Shown: in pieces, positions 1 through 6,467 of the stretch
How the letters are laid out: the number at the start of each line of letters is the position of its first letter
Position numbering within the stretch: position 1 is the first letter of the stretch
NCBI RefSeq assembly: GCF_900111555.1
Contig: NZ_FOHZ01000003.1
Span: forward strand, 1 to 64,000
DNA length: 64,000 nucleotides
Reading direction: 5' to 3'
From: Marinobacter segnicrescens
GTDB lineage: Bacteria > Pseudomonadota > Gammaproteobacteria > Pseudomonadales > Oleiphilaceae
Program-made: the position numbers and the translations under genes
The notes under the pieces: generated by a model
Databases searched by the model: none
What the model was told of the DNA's origin: nothing
Seen by the model: only the letters and a program-made list of their open reading frames with translations

Positions 1-253
1 GTTGCCCGGGTCTTGGTGCATCCTGAAGACCGCTCAGGCCCTGTTCGGTGTAACGATTACGCCACTTGAATACCGTGGCCGTCGTGGTTCCCAGTCGCTC
101 AGCAACGACTTTGGGTGATTCACCGGCATTCAGGGCCAAAACGATTCGCGCTCGCAGAACGAGATTCTGACTCAGCGTGCTTGTTCGCAACCAGCTTTCC
201 AACTCCAGTTGATCGTTTACCGTAAGATTAAAGGGAGCTGGTTTCCGGGCCAA
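1..253 (-). CDS. IS630-family transposase, N-terminal part (cut by window edge)
   Basis: Reading the minus strand from a TTG at 253 gives an open frame to the left edge. Its product has the helix-turn-helix N-terminus usual in IS630/Tc1-type transposases: RARIVLALNAGESP, then VAERLGTTTATVFKWRNRY, then a GLQDAPRPG linker. The start is supported by a GGAG about 8 bases upstream; no ATG fits. A TATAAT hexamer lies further upstream on the same strand (288-293). The catalytic DDE domain would lie outside the window, so it is not known whether the gene is intact. The frame assignment is secure; the family name rests on the HTH motif and linker only. Confidence 0.75.
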   Translation of the reverse strand, partial: MARKPAPFNLTVNDQLELESWLRTSTLSQNLVLRARIVLALNAGESPKVVAERLGTTTATVFKWRNRYTEQGLSGLQDAPRPGQ

Positions 254-445
254 AACAGAGTCTCCAAACTCGTGAATAATAGCTCGAATTATAGCATATA
301 TGCGCTTAGGAAATACCCGGACGGAACACTAGCTTGTCTTCATCGCCAGGGCATACACGGCTAATAATGTGGTCAACGGGACGCCAATTACCACCGGCCT
401 TGGGATTTTCAGAGCAAAAGTTCGAATCGGTAAGGGTTGATAAGA

Positions 446-910
446 ATGAATATATTAGGAATTAGAGTCGAACCAAAGAAAACCACTTTTGTTGTGCTAA
501 GGAAGACTGATGGGCAGTTTGAGGTAATAAACAGTGAAGTGATAAAGGTCCCGTCTGCCTTAGACTTTCCAGAAAAACTTAAGTATATAAGGAATTGTGT
601 TCTTGATATATTGCGAGAATACTCAATATGTTATGCCGGAATCCGCGTGGCTGAAGCTAATACCCAAAACCTTGATATAACGAGACTCCATATTGAAGGC
701 GTTGTCCAAGAAGCATTTTCCAGCAGCGATGTTAGTAGTTATTTTACTGGCCGGAAGACGTCAATAGCTGCGAGGCTTAATCTAAAGTCGAAACAGCTCG
801 AAGCGGTTTTTAAGGGCGAGCGACGTTTTAACGTTATTGTAAACTGGAATATCCTTTCTCAGAAAAACTTAAGGGAAGCTGCATTGGTAGCGATAGGGGC
901 TGTTTCGTAA
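446..910 (+). CDS. Small protein of possible RNase H/RuvC-like fold, partner of the adjacent kinase
   Basis: A 154-residue protein from ATG 446, which has AAGGG about 9 bases upstream; a TTG at 437 in the same frame would sit directly on that ribosome site and is less likely. I do not recognise a named family with certainty. Visible layout: an N-terminal hairpin (ILGIRVEPKKTTFVVL), a helix (about 40-60), a strand with an acidic end (YAGIRVAE), a helix RLHIEGVVQEAF, and a last helix REAALVAIGA. This order resembles RNase H-fold proteins of the RuvC/DUF3010 type, but the first acidic residue expected in an active nuclease (G-x-D) is R here. Its TAA overlaps the kinase ATG (TAATG), so the two are probably translationally coupled. 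Codon use is AT-rich, unlike the rest of the window, which suggests horizontal transfer. The fold is inference. Confidence 0.75.
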   Translation: MNILGIRVEPKKTTFVVLRKTDGQFEVINSEVIKVPSALDFPEKLKYIRNCVLDILREYSICYAGIRVAEANTQNLDITRLHIEGVVQEAFSSSDVSSYFTGRKTSIAARLNLKSKQLEAVFKGERRFNVIVNWNILSQKNLREAALVAIGAVS

Positions 911-1938
911 TGTTTCCATACCAAAAAGCACAAGTTTCATTCCAAAAAATAGAAGAAATTGGATTTGAGGGACAAAACTCGAAAGTTTACAGGGCACATG
1001 ATGAATATTTGGATGCGGAGTTGGTGATTAAAGAAGTTGAAAAGAAAGATGGTTTTAGCGCCCACGAGTATTTCTCAGAAGCGCGGACTTTATATAAGAG
1101 CTCACACCCTAACGTAGTTCAAGTAAGTTATGCTTGTGAAGATGACAAAAGGATTTACGTCGCCTCTCCATTTTATAAAAATGGATCTTTGAATAAGCGG
1201 ATGCAAGATAGATTTCTAACTGTAAGAGAAATCATACGTTACTCAACGCATGCGCTTAATGGTTTGCACAACGTTCACTCAAAGGGCTTGATACACTTTG
1301 ATGTAAAGCCAGATAACATTCTAATATCAGATCGAAACGAAGCTCTACTAGCAGATTTTGGATTAACTCAGGTTATGGATGAAGAAGGTATAGCCAAACA
1401 GCCCATGCTATATATTAAGCAAATGCCGCCAGAAGTTTTCGGTAATCGAGAGAAGGAATTTGACAATAGATTTGACATATACCAAATGGGGCTCACCATG
1501 TACCGGATGTGTGTGGGAAACAGCGCCTTCTATGAGCAATTCTCCGTATATAATGATGGAGACAAATTTGCCAAAGATGTCAGGGATGGGAAGTTCCCTG
1601 ATAGAAAGGCTTACCCACTACATATCCCTAAGAAGCTTCAGCGTGTTATAAACAAATGTTTGAGGCCAGATCCTGGAGATAGGTATGGCGCAGCTATTGA
1701 GGTGGTTAATGCCATAGCTGAAATTGATGGGACAATCCTTCATTGGAGGTATTTGCCGTCCGATCAGGGACATAAATGGGAGCAAGAGCTTGACGGTGTG
1801 TTAAAGTCTATTAGCATAGATGGTAGGCGAACATCTCTGGCATACCGTCATCGCGTAAACTCTCCGGTACGTAGAGTTCAGGCTTTTTGTAAGCCGAATA
1901 TCACGGACGCTGAGATCATAGAGTTTCTTGAGCAATGA
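910..1938 (+). CDS. Eukaryotic-type Ser/Thr protein kinase
   Basis: A 342-residue soluble Hanks-type kinase. Visible elements: glycine-rich loop IGFEGQNSKVY (17-27), ATP-binding Lys41 in VIKEV, Glu57 of helix C, catalytic loop HFDVKPDN (129-136) with Asp131, Lys133 and Asn136, DFG (149-151), MPPEVF in place of APE (172-177), and a late Arg in GDRYGAA. All residues needed for phosphotransfer are present. The loop is HFD rather than HRD, so it is a non-RD kinase. About 70 residues after the kinase core (from about 270) match no domain I know. There is no membrane segment, PASTA or other sensor domain, unlike housekeeping bacterial kinases. It overlaps the upstream gene by one base, is AT-rich, and lies between two insertion sequences, so a role in a mobile defence or stress module is plausible but inferred. 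Confidence 0.9.
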   Translation: MFPYQKAQVSFQKIEEIGFEGQNSKVYRAHDEYLDAELVIKEVEKKDGFSAHEYFSEARTLYKSSHPNVVQVSYACEDDKRIYVASPFYKNGSLNKRMQDRFLTVREIIRYSTHALNGLHNVHSKGLIHFDVKPDNILISDRNEALLADFGLTQVMDEEGIAKQPMLYIKQMPPEVFGNREKEFDNRFDIYQMGLTMYRMCVGNSAFYEQFSVYNDGDKFAKDVRDGKFPDRKAYPLHIPKKLQRVINKCLRPDPGDRYGAAIEVVNAIAEIDGTILHWRYLPSDQGHKWEQELDGVLKSISIDGRRTSLAYRHRVNSPVRRVQAFCKPNITDAEIIEFLEQ

Positions 1939-1967
1939 AAAAGACAAAACGCAATAAAAATAAAGGG

Positions 1968-1996
1968 TTATTGACGAGATCAGAGCTCGTCAATAA
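1968..1996. terminator. Perfect 11-bp inverted repeat just after the kinase
   Basis: TTATTGACGAG (1968-1978) and CTCGTCAATAA (1986-1996) are perfect complements around a 7-base loop, 30 bases after the kinase stop. No T-run follows, so it is either a weak or factor-assisted terminator, an mRNA 3' end stabiliser or a protein-binding dyad. It falls inside a short open frame (1935-2120), which argues against that frame being coding. Confidence 0.5.
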
Positions 1997-2178
1997 TCGG
2001 CGTTCGTCTCCATGTCGAGACAAACTCCCCCCCTTGCGAAAAGGAATGTTCGATGAGATGAAGGGGGTTAACCTCCGTTCACGCCAGTTCATCGACTTTT
2101 CCCCCCCTCTGTCAAGGTAGTTGGAACCTCACCCGATGTTAGACTCTCTAAATAAAGTGGGGCGAGACAGAGGTTTTC

Positions 2179-2670
2179 ATGAAGTATTCTCCATGGCGCC
2201 GCGAAGCGATCCTGCGTAAATTACTTCCACCCAATAACCGGCCTGTGGCCGAAGTGGCGGAAGAAGAAGGCATATCTGATGCCACGCTGTATAACTGGCG
2301 CAGTAAAGCCCGCAAAGAAGGGAAACTGTTGCCAGATCATGGTTCAAACCCGGAGGGATGGAGCTCCCGGGACAAATTCAACGCCGTACTTGAGACTGCC
2401 GCACTGAGCGAGTCGGAAGTGGGTGAATACTGCCGAAAACGTGGCCTTTATCCTGAGCAGATTCACCGTTGGCGCCAGAGTTGTGAAACCGCTAACGATC
2501 GCGATGAGAAGGTTGAACAGCGTTCTCGCGAAGCGGTCAAGCAGGAGAAAAAGCGTACTCGCCAGCTGGAGCGTGAGCTCAAACGCAAAGAAGCCGCACT
2601 GGCAGAAACGGCTGCGCTGCTGACCCTGCGAAAAAAGGCCCAGGCGATCTGGGGGGACGAGGACGACTGA
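2179..2670 (+). CDS. IS3-family transposase OrfA
   Basis: A 163-residue protein carrying two helix-turn-helix segments: one near residues 20-45 (VAEVAEEEGISDATLYNWR) and one around 75-100 (SESEVGEYCRKRGLYPEQIHRWR). A charged coiled-coil helix (about 110-150) follows, of the leucine-zipper type that lets OrfA and OrfAB multimerise. It binds the inverted ends. The stop lies 27 bases before the first good start in the orfB frame, and the orfB frame is open back through the end of orfA, as expected for production of an OrfAB fusion by frameshifting. Confidence 0.88.
   Translation: MKYSPWRREAILRKLLPPNNRPVAEVAEEEGISDATLYNWRSKARKEGKLLPDHGSNPEGWSSRDKFNAVLETAALSESEVGEYCRKRGLYPEQIHRWRQSCETANDRDEKVEQRSREAVKQEKKRTRQLERELKRKEAALAETAALLTLRKKAQAIWGDEDD
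2631..2637 (+). promoter_or_regulatory. -1 ribosomal frameshift site (A AAA AAG)
   Basis: In the orfA frame the codons read CGA AAA AAG, giving the heptamer A AAA AAG at 2631-2637, a very efficient -1 slippery sequence in bacteria and common in IS3 elements. A slip here continues through KGPGDLGGRGRLTSALDRQ into the orfB frame without a stop, producing an OrfAB transposase. A G6 run at 2651-2656 lies shortly downstream. Confidence 0.75.
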
Positions 2671-2696
2671 CCAGTGCCCTGGATCGCCAGCGTGCC

Positions 2697-3722
2697 GTGC
2701 AGCTGGTCGATGAGGCGCGAACCGATGGTGCGCGCCTGAAAAGCGCCTGTGCCGACCTGGGTATTGGCACCAACACGTACCGCCGCTGGAAAGCTGGCGG
2801 TAAGGACGGTCGGCCCGGTGCGCCCAAACAGACGCCGTCTCACGCACTTACTGCCATGGAGAAAGCGATGATCCTGGCCGTTTGCCACCAATCCGATTAT
2901 GCCAGCTTACCGCCGTCTCAGGTTGTGCCGTTGCTGATGGACGACCATGGGTGGTACATCGCCTCGGAATCGTCGTTCTATCGCGTTCTGAGCGAGCACA
3001 ACGAGAACCATCGCCGAGGTGCCCGTCACTCCGGGCGAGTCGGTCCGCCACGCCGTCACGAGGCCACCAGACCGAATCAGGTCTGGTGCTGGGACGTGAC
3101 CTACCTGAAGTCGACCGTTCGGGGGCGATTCTTCTACCTGTACTTTATGCTCGATGTGTACAGCCGCAAAATCGTTGGTGCTGAAGTGTTCGACGCGGAA
3201 AACGCGGCCAACAGCGAAGTGGTATTGCGAAAGGCACTGCTGCGCGAGGGCTGCGTAAACAACCCACCGGTGGTGCATTCTGATAACGGCAGCGCCATGA
3301 AAGGCGGCACCCTGCCGGCCACCTTCGAAAAGCTGGGGGTTAAGCCGTCTTACAGTCGACCGCGAGTGTCCAATGACAACGCCTATATCGAGTCGCTGTT
3401 CGGTACTGTCAAGCAACGCCCGGAGTACCCGCCAGAGGGCTTTGAGAGCCTGCAATTGGCTCGTGACTGGGCGAACTCATTCATCCGGTGGTACAACAAG
3501 GAACATCGCCACAGCGCGATCCGTTACGTAACTCCGGCGGATCGCCATGATAAAAAAGATGCTGACATCCTGGCGAGCCGAAAAATGACGTTGCTTAAAG
3601 CCCGAAACAAGAATCCTGGCCGTTGGTCAGCCGGTATTCGCAACTGCGACCCCGTGGGAGCGGTGTGGTTAAACCCACTACCCGAGGAGCAAACTGTTAA
3701 AGAGCAGTGCGTGGCTCATTAG
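2697..3722 (+). CDS. IS3-family transposase OrfB (DDE catalytic subunit)
   Basis: About 341 residues from a GTG at 2697, although the natural product is probably the OrfAB frameshift fusion. The C-terminal half is a retroviral-integrase-type core with the triad Asp133 (VWCWDVTYLKS), Asp196 (VVHSDNGSAMKG) and Glu232 (NAYIESLFGTVK). The D-E spacing of 35 residues and the K at +7 after E are classic for IS3. A WYNKEHRHSAIRYVTP block follows, typical of the family C-terminus. No frameshift or stop interrupts it, so the element may be active. Confidence 0.9.
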   Translation: MQLVDEARTDGARLKSACADLGIGTNTYRRWKAGGKDGRPGAPKQTPSHALTAMEKAMILAVCHQSDYASLPPSQVVPLLMDDHGWYIASESSFYRVLSEHNENHRRGARHSGRVGPPRRHEATRPNQVWCWDVTYLKSTVRGRFFYLYFMLDVYSRKIVGAEVFDAENAANSEVVLRKALLREGCVNNPPVVHSDNGSAMKGGTLPATFEKLGVKPSYSRPRVSNDNAYIESLFGTVKQRPEYPPEGFESLQLARDWANSFIRWYNKEHRHSAIRYVTPADRHDKKDADILASRKMTLLKARNKNPGRWSAGIRNCDPVGAVWLNPLPEEQTVKEQCVAH

Positions 3723-3910
3723 AGCCGACAGGAATCAAGTTCCAACTACCTTGACAGACGACGTTCCGAAACGCCGCAATCCTAACCAGTGAATTAATTC
3801 GACCAATTTTCCGTTGGCTCTCCAAATTGGCCTCTTATTCAGTGCGTTATCCTGCCATCCGAATGTTCGCTATGCGACCATTTTTGACAACTTTCTGAGA
3901 TGTGTTCGGA

Positions 3911-4092
3911 AAACAGCCGAAGTGACGCTGGGAGGGGTTGATACCCGCCAGTTGTCTTCGAAAACAATGGCGGCGAATGACGTACCCGGGCTGTTCTTTA
4001 TTGGTGAAGTGGTCGATGTTACCGGGCACCTTGGCGGTCACAATTTTCAGTGGGCCTGGGCATCGGGGGTCGCTGCGGGAAACATTGCCTGA
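3911..4092 (+). pseudogene. C-terminal remnant of a BaiN/HI0933-type flavoprotein
   Basis: The open frame ending at 4092 contains AEVTLGGVDTRQLSSKTM, PGLFFIGEVVDVTGHLGG and NFQWAWASGVAAG. These are the last conserved blocks of the NAD(P)/FAD-dependent oxidoreductases related to E. coli YhiN and H. influenzae HI0933; GEVVDVTG and GGHNFQWAWASG contact FAD. Intact members are about 400 residues, so some 85% of the gene is missing. The homology begins near 3911; the preceding 150 bases up to the IS3 end do not resemble the family. The remnant cannot fold into a functional enzyme. It marks a deletion breakpoint on the right side of the mobile region. Confidence 0.8.
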
Positions 4093-4509
4093 CAATTACC
4101 CCCCGGCCGATGGCGACGGTGATCGCGATCTGTTAGCGCGACATTCCTCTGAGGGCCACATTTTGCGGGTCCTGTCATACGAGACGGTACCGATCTCACC
4201 CTACTATGCAGAAGGTTGGGTAACCGGTACCAGATTCCCTGCCGGTTTCAGCCGTCTGAACAACCAACCACACGCCACTAAGCAAAGTACTCAGAAATCC
4301 GGGGTTTATATAACCGCATTGCGCGCCCCTGAGTAGCGCCCCTACGTGGCTGGGCCAGTGCTTTTCTCATTCCATAACGCGAATGGTTTTTTGTTAAGGG
4401 GTTCCTGTTACCCCCGTGCGAATGACGGCACACTACAAACAACGGTTACAACAGCAGTACAAAAACGCCATTGACAAAATTCCAATGACAACAAGAGGGG
4501 TTCTACATC
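4093..4509. other. Intergenic stretch without a convincing gene
   Basis: No supported coding region; a frame at 3938-4336 is a shadow with no recognisable protein features. The last 100 bases are AC-rich (CAACGGTTACAACAGCAGTAC) and lead into AGAGGGG, the ribosome site of the AraC gene, so the AraC promoter must lie here. I see no strong sigma-70 pair. Confidence 0.5.
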
Positions 4510-5574
4510 ATGGACTTCAATGCCAGAGTGATCCCGCTCCACCTCCACCCCCTGGGCTTTATTGAAGTATTCACCCGCCACGGCGCGGACCTGGCAGACC
4601 TGCTAAGGGGCACGGGCATTTCGCCGGCGATGTTCGAGATGCAGGACATCCGGATCAGCTATCTGCAGCAACAGGCACTTGTGCGCAACGGCATTCAGCA
4701 GTGCCGGAAGCCGGGCCTGGGCCTGATTACAGGGATGGAACTGGACTGGAGTTTCTGGGGCACACTGGGCTACACGATCCATTCGAGCCCCAGCCTCAAG
4801 GACGCCGGCGAGGCCTTCCGCCGATACCTGGTAATAGCCCAACCCTACTATGCCCTTATGGTGTCACGCCCCACCACCTACATTGACTGCAACCGGCGAG
4901 TAGTGGATCCACTCGAGTATGCCGCTGACGAGGCCTACGACGACGATATTCGCCAGTTTACCCTCGAATTCCGCGTGGCCATGACGTCACGGCTCTGGAC
5001 GCTTTGCGGGAATCCCGCAGCCAGGGATACTGATGTGCATGTCACCCTGGACTATCCCGAGCCTGGCCATGTGGAGCTATACAGCCAACTGCCCTGCAAG
5101 TCCGTCACTTTCGGCGCTGACAAGACCGCCATATCCGCCGACTACAGCTATGTCATCAAACCTTTCCGCCCATACCGCCGCCGGGCCTGGCGAAAGCTTA
5201 TCCAGCAGTGTGAACAGGAGCTGAACCAGGCACCGGTGGATATCACCTTTACTGACCGGGTGCGCTGGCATATCCGGGCTCACTTCAACCCCGACATCGA
5301 CCTGGAACAGGTGGCCCGGGGCATGCAGATGCCCCCACGCTCCCTGACCCGGCGCCTGGCGGCGGAAAAAACCTCCTTCCGCAAACTGCTGCACTCGGTG
5401 CGTATGGAGATTGCCACCCACCAGTTGAGGTCATCCGCCCTGAGTGTGGATGAAGTGGCGGAGATTGTCGGGTTTTCCTGCGCCTCCAGCCTGCGCCGTG
5501 CGATGAAGAAGTGGTCGGGCACGACCATATCCAACATCCGGGAACGTCAGGGCATTGAGGAGCTGATGCCGTGA
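4510..5574 (+). CDS. AraC-family transcriptional regulator (OruR/arabinose-binding-domain type)
   Basis: 354 residues. The N-terminal two thirds match the AraC subfamily with the PF12625-type ligand domain: GADLADLLRGTGISPAMFE near the start, then GLGLITG and FWGTLGYTIHSSPSLKDA. The C-terminal 100 residues hold the double helix-turn-helix: DLEQVARGMQMPPRSLTRRLAAEKTSF and LSVDEVAEIVGFSCASSLRRAMKKWSG. The A of its TGA stop lies inside the GTG start of the Lif-like gene (GTGA), so they are co-translated. By context it may control lipase or lipid-related genes, but no target operator was identified. ATG 4510 has AGAGGGG about 10 bases upstream. Confidence 0.9.
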   Translation: MDFNARVIPLHLHPLGFIEVFTRHGADLADLLRGTGISPAMFEMQDIRISYLQQQALVRNGIQQCRKPGLGLITGMELDWSFWGTLGYTIHSSPSLKDAGEAFRRYLVIAQPYYALMVSRPTTYIDCNRRVVDPLEYAADEAYDDDIRQFTLEFRVAMTSRLWTLCGNPAARDTDVHVTLDYPEPGHVELYSQLPCKSVTFGADKTAISADYSYVIKPFRPYRRRAWRKLIQQCEQELNQAPVDITFTDRVRWHIRAHFNPDIDLEQVARGMQMPPRSLTRRLAAEKTSFRKLLHSVRMEIATHQLRSSALSVDEVAEIVGFSCASSLRRAMKKWSGTTISNIRERQGIEELMP

Positions 5575-6434
5575 GCACCCGGATCCAGAAATCCCGGAAA
5601 GCCGCCCCCGAGCCTCAACGGAAAAACCGGACCGTCATGATCGGGGGCGGCGCCGCGGTGCTGGTGGTCGTAGCTGTCACCATCTGGGCCGGGGGCCAGG
5701 CCCTGATTCCCGAGCCTGCGCCTGACCCCATCCCCGAACAGGTCTCAGGGAGGAGTTTCACACCCGGGCAACCTGCCCAGCCAGCGGCCAAACCGGAAGC
5801 CCGGACGTTCTCGGAGTCCCTGTTGGCGGCAGAGACACCCGAGCAACCTGCCGAAATAGCCGACCAAAGCAATGAGGAAACGGACCTGAATATCCCGTTC
5901 CAGCTTGAGCAGGTTGCCTATGCGCTCAGCCGAGTGGACGTCGATGAGAACGGCGACCTGGTCATCAACGAAGCCGCCCAGACTGTCCTTGAGCAGGCAT
6001 TCCTTGACGCCCGCGTGACCATGGACGAGCAACAACTGGAAGAACTCAAAGCGATGATCGAGGCGGGCCTGGACGGTCCGGCCGGAACCCAGGCGGTCGA
6101 GGTTGCCGAAAAATACTATCGTTACAGCAATGCGTTCCGGGAAATTTCCGACACCCTGGCAATGCGCAGTGACACGGGCTCGTTGCGCAACGACTATGAA
6201 CAGGTCACCCGGCTGCGCCGAACCCACCTGGGTCCGGAGCTGGCCGAACAACTCTATGGCCGCGAGGAAAAACTGACCCGTTACACCCTTGAAGTGATGG
6301 AGATACAGGCGGATCCGGACCTGACGCCAGAGCAGCGAGCCGAGAAACAGGAAGCACTTTTTGCCCGCTACCCGGAAGTCTCGCCGGGCGACGACCTCGA
6401 AAGTGCCCCCCCGCCGGAGCAGTCCACCAACTGA
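5571..6434 (+). CDS. Lipase secretion chaperone (Lif/LipB) family protein, divergent
   Basis: 287 residues from a GTG overlapping the AraC stop. Layout: short basic N-terminus, a membrane anchor (MIGGGAAVLVVVAVTIWAGG, about 23-42), a proline-rich linker, then helical repeats. The C-terminal part (LGPELAEQLYGREEKLTRY, then DPDLTPEQRAEKQEALFARYP) matches the extended helical domain of steric lipase chaperones, which fold secreted triacylglycerol lipases in the periplasm. The signature RxxFDYxLSALGE of the first mini-domain is not visible; the equivalent region reads DLVINEAAQTVLEQAFLDA. No lipase gene lies in the window. Either the client is elsewhere or the protein serves another exoenzyme. 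Confidence 0.75.
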   Translation: MSTRIQKSRKAAPEPQRKNRTVMIGGGAAVLVVVAVTIWAGGQALIPEPAPDPIPEQVSGRSFTPGQPAQPAAKPEARTFSESLLAAETPEQPAEIADQSNEETDLNIPFQLEQVAYALSRVDVDENGDLVINEAAQTVLEQAFLDARVTMDEQQLEELKAMIEAGLDGPAGTQAVEVAEKYYRYSNAFREISDTLAMRSDTGSLRNDYEQVTRLRRTHLGPELAEQLYGREEKLTRYTLEVMEIQADPDLTPEQRAEKQEALFARYPEVSPGDDLESAPPPEQSTN

Positions 6435-6467
6435 CCGATGGCCTGCGGTTCCGCTCTTCCCCCTGGC

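Larger units (their letters stand above)
2108..3758 (+). mobile_element. Complete IS3-family insertion sequence
   Basis: The element is bounded by identical 20-bp inverted ends: TCTGTCAAGGTAGTTGGAAC at 2108-2127 and its complement at 3739-3758. The canonical IS3 TG...CA tips start at 2110 and end at 3756. It contains orfA and orfB in overlapping -1 register. I see no 3- to 5-bp target duplication in the flanks (C-tract on the left, CGACG on the right). This suggests that one flank was deleted or rearranged after insertion; the truncated flavoprotein gene on the right agrees. Confidence 0.88.

Noticed and set aside
1935..2120. 61-codon frame overlapping the kinase stop (ATGA)
   Set aside because: It runs through a perfect inverted repeat and C/G tracts into the IS3 end; no ribosome site other than the kinase end and no recognisable protein.
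3938..4336. 132-codon frame after the flavoprotein remnant
   Set aside because: Its first half is the flavoprotein frame shifted by one; no domain and poor codon use.
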